DNA from: Haloarcula sp. CBA1127
Lineage (GTDB): Archaea; Halobacteriota; Halobacteria; Halobacteriales; Haloarculaceae
Reading direction: 5' to 3'
Assembly: GCF_001485575.1 (NCBI RefSeq)
Contig: NZ_BCNB01000006.1
Span: forward strand, 1,116,001 to 1,180,000
Length of the DNA stretch: 64,000 bases
The notes below the pieces were generated by a model, which saw only the letters and a list, made by a program, of their open reading frames with translations, did not search any database and was not told the origin of the DNA. Shown in pieces: positions 27,649 to 34,906 of this stretch (its first letter is position 1; each line of letters starts with the position of its first letter). Position numbers and translations under genes: made by a program.

Positions 27649-28014
27649 ATGCGCAAGGAAGATATCGACGACTTCGAATTTCAAGTAGAGTCCCGACTGA
27701 CCAGCCACGGCGTGTACGTTACTGACTTCGCCGACGAGGGCGAAACGTACCGGCTCACGTACGAGTCGATTTCGGCCGACGAGGCGGCTGTCATTCCCCA
27801 CCGAGAGATCGGCCGCGTCGTCAACGTCTTCCGGGACCTGCACGCCGATGACTGGTCTGGGGTCGACATCGAGGCGACGGTAACGGACCTCGAGGACACC
27901 GAACTCGGCGAGTGGTCGGTCGACAGCGAGTGGATCGACGAGCTTGAAAACGGCGACCTCTCGGAGACGGCGTTCTCCCAGCGCGTGCTGGAGACGATTA
28001 CAGTGCGGAACTGA
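27649..28014 (+). CDS. Haloarchaeal protein of unknown function
   Basis: A 121-residue acidic alpha/beta protein beginning MRKEDIDDFEFQVESRLTSH. No catalytic motif is visible. It lies 36 bases downstream of the aldehyde oxidoreductase gene on the same strand and could be co-transcribed. A DUF family specific to haloarchaea is likely, but I cannot name it with confidence. Confidence 0.6.
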   Translation: MRKEDIDDFEFQVESRLTSHGVYVTDFADEGETYRLTYESISADEAAVIPHREIGRVVNVFRDLHADDWSGVDIEATVTDLEDTELGEWSVDSEWIDELENGDLSETAFSQRVLETITVRN

Positions 28015-28027
28015 CCGCCAGCACGTC

Positions 28028-28396
28028 TTATGGGTCGGAGCTGATCGCCAGCACGGCCCTGATTTCCAGCGTCGTCTCGAACTCCTCGCTTCTGTCCAGC
28101 CGCCGCCCGTCGCGCTCGAACTGGGCGGCGTGGGCCCGCCGAACCGCGTCCTGTTCGCGGTCGCTCAGTCCAAGTTCTGTGCCGATACTGTCCCAGTGGC
28201 CCGACTCCGCACAGACGTAATCGGCCTCTCTGGGGCCGCTGATGCGTTCGTATTCCCTGTCGTAGGTATCCCGGTTCGCTTGGAGATACGTCTGGGTCCG
28301 TTCGAGTAGCTCCGGGAGCTGGTCGAGCGGAATGCTCGCACGCGTGCCAGCCAGCAGGACGATCTGCCCCTCGATCGGGTACGATGAATCAGCCAT
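28028..28396 (-). CDS. Haloarchaeal protein of unknown function
   Basis: A 122-residue soluble protein starting MADSSYPIEGQIVLLAGTRA, with mixed helices and one Cys (DYVCAESG). No family recognised. The ATG at 28396 is chosen because the upstream extension is Arg/Ser-rich and overlaps the preceding gene. It follows the 28407-28661 gene by ten bases on the same strand and is probably translated from the same mRNA. It is convergent with 27649-28014, 13 bases away. Confidence 0.6.
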   Translation of the reverse strand: MADSSYPIEGQIVLLAGTRASIPLDQLPELLERTQTYLQANRDTYDREYERISGPREADYVCAESGHWDSIGTELGLSDREQDAVRRAHAAQFERDGRRLDRSEEFETTLEIRAVLAISSDP

Positions 28397-28406
28397 CGCG
28401 TCCCGG

Positions 28407-28661
28407 TCAGCCGCCCGCTCGCATCGCCTTCTGTGCGAACTTCTCGATGAGCGGCTCCAGCGTCTCCGGGTCACCGTCGAACTGGATCGTTACCTCGTTG
28501 AGTTGGAGGCTGGGGCCGATAGCGACTTTCTCCTCCGAGAGTGTCGCCGCCCAGCCGTCGCCTTCGACGGTCGCTTCGCCCCGTTGCTCGCCGCCGAGGT
28601 TCTCCAGATACCCGATAGCGGCTCGGACCGAGATGCCGCGAAAACTCCGTTCACGCTCCAT
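28407..28661 (-). CDS. Small conserved protein of unknown function
   Basis: An 84-residue protein, MERERSFRGISVRAAIGYLENLGG at the N-terminus (residues 1-24) and QFDGDPETLEPLIEKFAQKAMR near the C-terminus. The predicted alpha-beta-beta-alpha pattern could be a small nucleic-acid or ligand-binding fold, but no motif decides. The ATG at 28661 removes an extension with poor codon bias. It is the first gene of a two-gene unit with 28028-28396. Confidence 0.55.
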   Translation of the reverse strand: MERERSFRGISVRAAIGYLENLGGEQRGEATVEGDGWAATLSEEKVAIGPSLQLNEVTIQFDGDPETLEPLIEKFAQKAMRAGG

Positions 28662-28765
28662 CGTGTGGTCGTTACGGATGCGGTCGTCTAAACCTATCGG
28701 CGGTCCAGCGCTCGTTCGCCACACCCGCGCTATCCCGAGGTGTCACTCTGCCGGACAGTGACGGT

Positions 28766-29134
28766 CTACCCCGGCCGGATACCGTCGTCGACGATGCGGG
28801 CGTTGCGCTCGCGGTTGATGCGCTCGTCCAGATCGGCGTGGTCGTAAATCTGGGCAATGACGGCGGCGTGCAGGTCGCGCCAGGCCATCGCGTAGATGGG
28901 TGACTGACCCCAGGCCCGGAGTTCGACGACGTACTCGTCGTAGGCCTCCCACCGACTCTCGAACTGCTCGATGTGGTCGACGACGGCGCTGGCCGGCTCT
29001 TCGGTATTGAGCGCGGCGTTGAGTTCCCGCTCCCAGCCACCAACGGCCTGTTCCATGTCGCGTTTCGTGTCCTCGCTGTCCGGCGGCAGCGAGTCGACAA
29101 TCCCGGACGGAATCCCCAGTTCGATATTGTCCAT
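28766..29134 (-). CDS. Haloarchaeal helical protein of unknown function
   Basis: A 122-residue acidic, mostly helical protein starting MDNIELGIPSGIVDSLPPDS. Trp and Tyr residues (ESRWEAYDEYVVELRAWG) suggest a compact helical bundle. No family recognised. An alternative ATG lies four codons upstream (29146). It is divergent from the MoaD-like gene, with about 90 bases between them. Confidence 0.55.
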   Translation of the reverse strand: MDNIELGIPSGIVDSLPPDSEDTKRDMEQAVGGWERELNAALNTEEPASAVVDHIEQFESRWEAYDEYVVELRAWGQSPIYAMAWRDLHAAVIAQIYDHADLDERINRERNARIVDDGIRPG

Positions 29135-29224
29135 ACCGCCACACATGGTTCGTGGCCAATAAACCCCAGCGATGGCGAACATGTTCGTCTCTACTGATTT
29201 GTGATGGCGGGGTGTAGTGCGCAC

Positions 29225-29626
29225 ATGAGCAGTGAGACAGTAGAGCGACAGTCGTCGGCACCGGACCTGACTACTGTCGAGGTCAGGTGCACCGGCCACG
29301 TTCGCCGGGTCGTCGGCGAACCGTCGCTGTCATACACGTTCGAAGGGGACACGCTACGTGACTTCCTCGATGCATTCTTTCAAGAGTACGACGTGGGCGA
29401 TATGCTCATCGCGGAAACCGAAGCCGACGCCACCACCGAGGGCTGGGCCCCGGAGATGGCGGAACTGCCGGGTGACTGGGCGAAAAACCCCGAAGGTGAA
29501 CAGACCAGATGCTACGCGCGAGTGGCGGTCAACGGTGAGTTCAACGAACATCTCGACGGACTGGACACGGAACTGGAAGCCGGCGACCGCATCGGGTTGC
29601 TATACCCGTTCATTTTCTGTTGCTGA
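29225..29626 (+). CDS. MoaD-like ubiquitin-fold protein with Cys-Cys C-terminus
   Basis: A 133-residue protein of the ThiS/MoaD type: TTVEVRCTGHVRRVVGEPSL, a TLRDFLDAFFQEYDV helix, ARVAVNGEFNEHLDGLDTEL and ELEAGDRIGLLYPF match the beta-grasp pattern of MoaD. It carries an inserted loop of about 25 residues in the middle. The C-terminus is YPFIFCC, where MoaD and SAMPs have PPVxGG, so the Gly-Gly that E1 enzymes adenylate is absent. Its neighbours are a tungsten aldehyde oxidoreductase and a normal SAMP gene, pointing to a role around pyranopterin cofactor. Function inferred only. Confidence 0.7.
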   Translation: MSSETVERQSSAPDLTTVEVRCTGHVRRVVGEPSLSYTFEGDTLRDFLDAFFQEYDVGDMLIAETEADATTEGWAPEMAELPGDWAKNPEGEQTRCYARVAVNGEFNEHLDGLDTELEAGDRIGLLYPFIFCC

Positions 29627-29651
29627 CTCGGGCAACTGACTGTCGCAGGAA

Positions 29652-29924
29652 TTACCCCCCGGCAACTGGCGGGAACACGCTGAGTTCGTCTCCGTCTTCC
29701 AGTGGGGTCTCTAGACCATCGAGATGTGCAATGTCCCTTCCGTTCCGGAGAATCGTCAGGTACTCTCGCAGTTCGCCGTCCTCAAATAGGTCCATCTCTG
29801 TGAACTCCTCGGAGAGCTGTCGGAGCACGTCGCCCGCCTGCAGGTCCGTTTCATACTCGCGGTGAACCGTTTTCTGCCCGACGGCCTCCCGGAAGTTGGC
29901 GAAAAACCGCAGCTCGATTTGCAT
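29652..29924 (-). CDS. SAMP/MoaD-type ubiquitin-like protein
   Basis: A 90-residue ubiquitin-fold protein starting MQIELRFFANFREAVGQKTV and ending ELSVFPPVAGG. The C-terminal Gly-Gly is the site for adenylation by UbaA, and the thiocarboxylate or isopeptide made there serves molybdopterin synthase, tRNA thiolation or protein modification. Length and tail match haloarchaeal SAMPs; which SAMP it is cannot be fixed by eye. It is convergent with the Cys-Cys MoaD-like gene, 25 bases apart. A TATA-like ATTTAAG sequence near 29950 could serve it. Confidence 0.85.
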   Translation of the reverse strand: MQIELRFFANFREAVGQKTVHREYETDLQAGDVLRQLSEEFTEMDLFEDGELREYLTILRNGRDIAHLDGLETPLEDGDELSVFPPVAGG

Positions 29925-30076
29925 ACCGCTGGGTTAGCGGTCGAGTGGCTTAAATCACAGCGCTCGAACTGCGCGGCTCGAACGAACAACACGTTCACTC
30001 GTTGTATGGCATCTATCATCGACCTCGAATTCCTATTCGATGGGAACGAATTCGACCCGTTTTAGCCTCCCAGTCC

Positions 30077-31051
30077 ATGACAACGCATATGCAACGTGTG
30101 GTCGCAAACGATGACCCGATGATAGATGTCGATCGACTGCGAGCGGAACTCGACGCTGATGTCGTCGTCGCGGAGACAGACGACGAGGACGCGATCCGGA
30201 ATGCCGCCGCCGGGGCATCGGGCCTCGTCGTGGACGTGAACACGCCGGTCACTGCCGGCGTGCTTGATGCGCTGGACGCCCTCAAGATCGTCGCGAGAGC
30301 GGGCGTCGGTATCGACAACATCGACGTGTCCGCGGCAGCGGACAACGGTGTGACTGTGACGAACGTCCCCGAGTACTGTACCGATGAGGTCGCCACCCAC
30401 ACGGTGACGCTGCTGCTCGACTGTGTTCGGACGCTTACAGCCTACGACCGCGACGTTCGCGACGGCGGCTGGGGCTGGGAGCGAACCCGGCCGGTGCATC
30501 GTGTCCGCGACCAGACGCTGGGTCTCGTCTCTTTCGGCCCCATCGCGCGCCGAGTGCGCGACCAACTGCGAGGCTTTGATCTGGACGTGATCGCCTACGA
30601 CCCCTACGTCGACGCCGAGGAGATGGCCGGCGCCGATGTCGAGAAGGTCACGCTGGAGACGCTGTACGAGCGAGCTGACTACGTTTCCCTCCACGCGCCG
30701 CTGACCGGGGAGACGGCTGAGATGATAGACGCCGACGCGCTCGCAGCGATGCGTGAGCAGGCAATTCTGGTCAACACCGGCCGTGGCGGCCTCATCGACG
30801 AAGCGGCGCTCCGGACGGCGCTGGAGGACGGAACGATTGGGGCCGCGGGTCTCGACGTACTGGCCAAGGAACCGCCGACGGCTGACCACCCGCTGGTCGG
30901 CCTTGACAACTGTATCGTCACGCCGCATGCGGCCTGGTACTCCGAGGAAGCTCGTGACGACCTCAACGCCGCCGTCGCGGCGAACGTCAAAGCCGCGCTG
31001 GCCGGCGAGACGCCGCCGAACCGAATCGACCCGGACACGGACTGGCTGTAG
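30077..31051 (+). CDS. D-isomer-specific 2-hydroxyacid dehydrogenase (CtBP-like)
   Basis: A 324-residue NAD(P)-dependent dehydrogenase. The nucleotide-binding segment LGLVSFGPIARRVRDQL (about residues 150-166) is a degenerate GxGxxG typical of the CtBP-like subgroup. The catalytic Arg in NTGRGGLIDE, Glu in LAKEPP and His in TPHAAWYSEEAR are present. It reduces 2-oxo acids or phosphoglycerate-like compounds; the substrate is unknown. The ATG at 30077 is used, with ATG 30089 possible. A 19-codon frame ends 11 bases upstream. Confidence 0.87.
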   Translation: MTTHMQRVVANDDPMIDVDRLRAELDADVVVAETDDEDAIRNAAAGASGLVVDVNTPVTAGVLDALDALKIVARAGVGIDNIDVSAAADNGVTVTNVPEYCTDEVATHTVTLLLDCVRTLTAYDRDVRDGGWGWERTRPVHRVRDQTLGLVSFGPIARRVRDQLRGFDLDVIAYDPYVDAEEMAGADVEKVTLETLYERADYVSLHAPLTGETAEMIDADALAAMREQAILVNTGRGGLIDEAALRTALEDGTIGAAGLDVLAKEPPTADHPLVGLDNCIVTPHAAWYSEEARDDLNAAVAANVKAALAGETPPNRIDPDTDWL

Positions 31052-31141
31052 CGCCTTTAGCGGGTACAAGTGTCGCGTCGCCAGTCCCGCCGGTCGTATC
31101 AACCATACTAGCTTATCTCCTGTGGCAGCCTCCTCTCAGAC

Positions 31142-31921
31142 ATGACAACGCGGTTACTTACTGTGCTGGTGATGTCACTGCTCGTCCTCGCTGGGTGTGC
31201 CGGCGGTGGCCCGACGACGGGCGACGGGACTGATGCAGACGACGGTGGGGCCGCACCGGCAGACCGGGACGACCTCTCGGTTGAGGCGGCGGACCGCCTC
31301 CTTCGAGACGCGGGCAGTTTCACCGCGAGGTGGTCGTACTCGACGACTGAGGCCGGCGAGACGGCCACGATAACGAACGCGTACCGAGTGGACCTGCAGG
31401 CGAACCGTTCGCTGGAGACGTTCACGATGTCCGGCCCGGATGCCAGAACTGACTTCGAGACGTTCGTCGCCGATGGTTCGGCCTACACGCGGTACGAGAC
31501 CGATGGCGAGGCGTTCTATCAGGTCAGGCCGCAGGACGACACCTCCTTCCAGTCCGCCGTTGACCGTGGGACGGTCAGCTATGAATCAGTCGATGACGCC
31601 CGCTTCGTCGGGACAGAAACCTTCGACGGCGTCACGGTGGACCGCTACGAGTACTCGGATCTCTCGACCTGGCGGCAGTTCGGTGCCGGCGCGTTCGGGT
31701 CCGGCGGGAACGTGACTGTGACCGATTTCACTGTTGTGATTCTGGTCGATTCGGACGGACTTGCACGCCAGACAGCGTGGACGCTGACCGGCGAGACTGA
31801 CGACGGCGAAACGGTCTCAATCGAGTGGCGCTACGAGATCACCGACGTCGGGTCGACTGACGTTCCAGACCCGGACTGGCTCGCAGAGGCCCGAGCCCAG
31901 CAATCGACCGCAACCGCGTGA
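31142..31921 (+). CDS. Exported lipoprotein, LolA/LppX-like fold
   Basis: A 259-residue lipoprotein: signal MTTRLLTVLVMSLLVLAGC with lipobox LAGC (Cys about residue 19), an acidic linker and a beta-rich domain (about 45-245) with the repeated two-strand pattern of LolA/LppX-like proteins (SFTARWSYSTTEAGETATI, VDRYEYSDL, VVILVDSDGLARQTAW). It is anchored outside the membrane. Haloarchaea encode many paralogues of unknown role. It is convergent with the next membrane protein gene. Confidence 0.75.
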   Translation: MTTRLLTVLVMSLLVLAGCAGGGPTTGDGTDADDGGAAPADRDDLSVEAADRLLRDAGSFTARWSYSTTEAGETATITNAYRVDLQANRSLETFTMSGPDARTDFETFVADGSAYTRYETDGEAFYQVRPQDDTSFQSAVDRGTVSYESVDDARFVGTETFDGVTVDRYEYSDLSTWRQFGAGAFGSGGNVTVTDFTVVILVDSDGLARQTAWTLTGETDDGETVSIEWRYEITDVGSTDVPDPDWLAEARAQQSTATA

Positions 31922-31936
31922 GCGGCGTGACCGACC

Positions 31937-32338
31937 TCAGCACCTGAGGAATTCCCGACGCTGGTCGCCGAGGTCGCTCTGGCCGGTCCCTGCTGTCTTG
32001 ATATCCCGAATGAGGTTCGAGAGGTACGCCTGGAGACCCGGGTCACAGGTGCCGAACCCTCTCGCTTGGCGGTAATCACACCAGAGCGCGACTGGCAACA
32101 GCGGGGCCGCAAACAGTCCGGACAGTGTGACGCCCAGCTGGAACGGGTGACCGGTCGGGACGGCGAGCCACGCGGCGGCCACAACTGCCCAGAACACCAC
32201 CCCGTAGATGACGGTGTGTCGCCAGTTGTGCGTCGGTAGTTCATATCCGCGAATACGTGACGGCGAGTCGTCCGGTGTGTCGCCAGTGACCGCTCCGCCG
32301 GACGAGTCGCCAGTAGATGGAGAGACAGGACACGACAT
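31937..32338 (-). CDS. Two-helix membrane protein
   Basis: A 133-residue protein with a hydrophilic N-terminus, two transmembrane helices (about residues 44-61 and 67-84) and a basic/acidic C-terminal tail (QAYLSNLIRDIKTAGTGQSD). No family recognised. The ATG at 32338 is chosen. It diverges from the HTH_10 regulator; the 95 bases between them contain the palindrome at 32374-32391. Confidence 0.55.
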   Translation of the reverse strand: MSCPVSPSTGDSSGGAVTGDTPDDSPSRIRGYELPTHNWRHTVIYGVVFWAVVAAAWLAVPTGHPFQLGVTLSGLFAAPLLPVALWCDYRQARGFGTCDPGLQAYLSNLIRDIKTAGTGQSDLGDQRREFLRC

Positions 32339-32373
32339 ACTCCTTCGAAAGTGTGCTTCGATAATGACGGCTG

Positions 32374-32391
32374 GTTTGGCATACGCCGAAC
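32374..32391. promoter_or_regulatory. 7-4-7 palindrome upstream of the HTH_10 gene
   Basis: GTTTGGC-ATAC-GCCGAAC is an imperfect inverted repeat ending 11 bases before the TATA-like GTATAAG at 32402-32408. The regulator ATG is at 32434. A matching site precedes the TFB gene at 33355-33372. The likely reading is an operator, possibly for the adjacent regulator; this is inference. Confidence 0.5.
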
Positions 32392-32433
32392 GAGACAGTG
32401 CGTATAAGACACTCGACACGCAATGGGGTGTAC

Positions 32434-33219
32434 ATGCGAGAGTTCATTTTCACTATCGACTACGAGCGGAACGTCGATCCCGTGATGGACGTGTTCATCG
32501 ATTACCCGGAGACACACTCCCGGACGATAGCGTGTAACGTCACACGAGACGGGATGTGGCGGCTCGAACGCGTCGCCGGCCCGGAGACTGCCCTTGAGCA
32601 ACTGGATGACGTGTACGACGACCCGGTCCAGTGTACCGAGTGCATCGGGACCCGCAACTGCAAGACGGACTGGACGTACGAGGTCATCGGCTCAGACCCC
32701 GGGGTCCGGACGGTGTACAGCTACCGATCCGAAGCCGGTGACTGTCACTCGATTCCGCGGCTGGCCATCGACCACGTCGGCCGCGGCGTCCTCGTCGAGA
32801 CCGAACGCCGCGGGAGCCGGTGTGAGTGGCGACTGCTCCTGTGCAGCGACGCCGGCGTCGACGGGCTGTTTGAGGAGATGGAATCCGAGCTTCGCGAGGG
32901 ACTCACCGTCGAATTCCGGCAGCTTAGCTCGCCCTCGTACTGGGTCGATGAGGCCGTGACGCTGGCGGAACTCCCGCCAGAGCAACAGGCCGCCGTCGAG
33001 GCCGCCGTCGAACACGGCTACTACCGGACGCCCCGGGACACTTCGCTCACTGACCTCGCAGAGACGCTCGACGTGTCGCGGTCGACGCTCCAGTACCGCC
33101 TCCAGCGTGCCGAGGCGTGGATTGTCCGGTCGTTCGTCACGCGGTCGATGGGGCCAGTTCAGGCCGACGAAGATGTCGCCGAGGGTGGACGCCTCCGTAT
33201 CGGTCGTTCGGGCGTGTAG
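32434..33219 (+). CDS. HTH_10 transcriptional regulator with four-Cys motif
   Basis: A 261-residue Bat/DmsR-type regulator. The N-terminal sensor domain (about residues 1-190) has Cys67, Cys70, Cys76 and Cys104 (CX2CX5CX27C), the same spacing as in the paralogue at 58781-59530, so a metal or Fe-S site is likely. The C-terminal HTH_10 (about 193-240) contains TSLTDLAETLDVSRSTLQYR. The ATG at 32434 is 30 bases after a TATA box and is chosen over 32398. Regulators of this class with Cys sites respond to oxygen or redox; the signal here is unknown. Confidence 0.85.
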   Translation: MREFIFTIDYERNVDPVMDVFIDYPETHSRTIACNVTRDGMWRLERVAGPETALEQLDDVYDDPVQCTECIGTRNCKTDWTYEVIGSDPGVRTVYSYRSEAGDCHSIPRLAIDHVGRGVLVETERRGSRCEWRLLLCSDAGVDGLFEEMESELREGLTVEFRQLSSPSYWVDEAVTLAELPPEQQAAVEAAVEHGYYRTPRDTSLTDLAETLDVSRSTLQYRLQRAEAWIVRSFVTRSMGPVQADEDVAEGGRLRIGRSGV

Positions 33220-33354
33220 TCGCTCTGGAACCAGACCGGACCGAACTGCACTACTTGTATACTGCCGCGTCGCAGTTCAGAACGGGGTGACCGCAGGAGG
33301 GGAGTCATCCGTCGTTGTACGCCGAACGTGACACATAGCTACTAGTTCTCCGAA

Positions 33355-33372
33355 GTTCGGCATATGCCAAAC
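33355..33372. promoter_or_regulatory. 7-4-7 palindrome upstream of the TFB gene
   Basis: GTTCGGC-ATAT-GCCAAAC is followed by ACGAGGC and then a TATA box (TATAAT at 33397-33402). It is the near twin of the site at 32374-32391. A single half-site GCCGAAC lies at 33321-33327 in the same intergenic region. Confidence 0.5.
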
Positions 33373-33446
33373 GAGGCGTCATGGGGGATGCACCCCTATA
33401 ATTGGGTACGACCGCGGGCGTCCCACGCGCTCGCAGAGACACCATT

Positions 33447-34466
33447 ATGACGACACGCAGCATCTATTCCCCCGACGAACGCGATGAAAGTGCGGACGAA
33501 CAGGCCGAGTCCGAGGCGAGCACTGGCCACGCCTGCCCGGACTGTGGCGGGAGCCTCATTACCGACGATAGTCGCGGCGAAACTGTCTGCGAGTCGTGTG
33601 GTCTCGTCGTCGACGAAGACGAGATCGACCACGGGCCGGAGTGGCGCGCCTTCGACAGCCAGGAGCGCGACAACAAGCGCCGCGTCGGCGCGCCGACGAC
33701 CGAAATGAAACACGACAAGGGCCTCTCGACCAACATCGGCTGGCAGGACAAGGACGCCTACGGCAACTCCTTGTCGACGCGCCAGCGCGAGAAGATGCAG
33801 CGCCTGCGCACCTGGGACGAGCGATTCCGCACCCGCGACCACGCCGAGCGCAACCTCAAGCAGGCCCTTGGCGAGATCGACCGGATGGGGAGTGCCCTCG
33901 GTGTCCCTGAAAGCGCCCGTGAGACGGCCAGCGTCATCTACCGCCGTGCACTCGACGAGGGGATGCTACCCGGCCGCTCCATCGAAGGGATGGCGACCGC
34001 CGCGCTGTACGCCGCCGTCAGGCAGGCGAACCTTCCGCAGACGCTTGACGACATGGCTGTCGTCAGCCGCGTCGACGAGATGGAGTTCACCCGCGCCTAC
34101 CGCTATCTCAACCGCGAACTCTCCCTGCAGGTCGGCCCGCCGGACCCTGCAACCTACCTCAGTAAGTTCGTCTCCAAACTCGACGCAGATGACGCCCTCG
34201 AACGCCAGGCCCGCGCCCTCATCGAAGCGGGGAAGGAAGCGAACGTCCACAGCGGCAAGAGCCCAGTTGGCCTCGCCGCCGCAGCCATCTACGCCGCCGG
34301 CCTGCTGCTCGGCGAGGAGATGACCCAAGAGACCGTCAGCGAGGCTACTGACATCAGCACCGTGACCATCCGCGAGCGCTACCGCGAACTGCTGGAAGCC
34401 GAATCGGAACTCGACGACAGCGCCGTCGACGCGACGAGCGGGGCTGAATCCGGCGCGAGCGCCTGA
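33447..34466 (+). CDS. tfb: Transcription initiation factor B (TFB)
   Basis: A 339-residue general transcription factor that bridges TBP-TATA complexes and RNA polymerase. The N-terminal zinc ribbon has C30, C33, C48 and C51 (CPDCGG and CESCG). The B-finger/linker region contains the conserved WRAFDSQERDNKRRVGAP. Two cyclin-like repeats span about residues 125-215 and 220-315. Haloarchaea have several TFBs that pair with TBPs for global programmes. This one carries a palindrome 24 bases before its TATA box that is shared with the upstream regulator, so it may be conditionally expressed. Confidence 0.95.
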   Translation: MTTRSIYSPDERDESADEQAESEASTGHACPDCGGSLITDDSRGETVCESCGLVVDEDEIDHGPEWRAFDSQERDNKRRVGAPTTEMKHDKGLSTNIGWQDKDAYGNSLSTRQREKMQRLRTWDERFRTRDHAERNLKQALGEIDRMGSALGVPESARETASVIYRRALDEGMLPGRSIEGMATAALYAAVRQANLPQTLDDMAVVSRVDEMEFTRAYRYLNRELSLQVGPPDPATYLSKFVSKLDADDALERQARALIEAGKEANVHSGKSPVGLAAAAIYAAGLLLGEEMTQETVSEATDISTVTIRERYRELLEAESELDDSAVDATSGAESGASA

Positions 34467-34494
34467 ACTGTCGCGTCTTCCGCTCTTTTACTCT

Positions 34495-34821
34495 CTACTG
34501 CCCCGGTAGCGGGCAGAGGCTCGCTGTCAGAACGGCGGTTTCGTCAGTGTGGTTGTGCGCGCCGTGGGCCTGCCCGCGCTCGTTCAGAACGACGCCCGGC
34601 GCGGCGATGGCTTCCTCGGTGTCGTCCTGCTGGACCGTCACCTCGCCGCGGACGACGTGGAACACGTTCGTCGCGCCGTCGTGCTCGTGCGGGTCGATTG
34701 TCGCGTCCGGCCCCAGCGCAAACGCCTTCACCAGCACGTCGTCGGTCACTGCCAGTTCCCCGTCGATGACTTCTCCGTCGGCGGGCTCTGCGTCGAACTC
34801 CGCAAACCGGTCGAGTGTCAT
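34495..34821 (-). CDS. Single-domain cupin
   Basis: A 108-residue cupin with the metal-binding motif 1 around DPHEHDGATNVFHVVRGEV (about residues 43-61) and a second motif near GQAHGAHNHTDE (about 83-94). His and Glu ligands are in place, so it probably binds a divalent metal. The function is unknown; small cupins can be isomerases, dioxygenases or sensors. It is followed on its 5' side by a non-coding palindromic element. Confidence 0.8.
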   Translation of the reverse strand: MTLDRFAEFDAEPADGEVIDGELAVTDDVLVKAFALGPDATIDPHEHDGATNVFHVVRGEVTVQQDDTEEAIAAPGVVLNERGQAHGAHNHTDETAVLTASLCPLPGQ

Positions 34822-34906
34822 ACCGGCACGTGGGTCGGCGCGTCCTTAGCCGTTCGGTTGCCAGGAACAGTTGTGTCCGCCTGTGATTTTGAGTGTGTGT
34901 TGTCTA

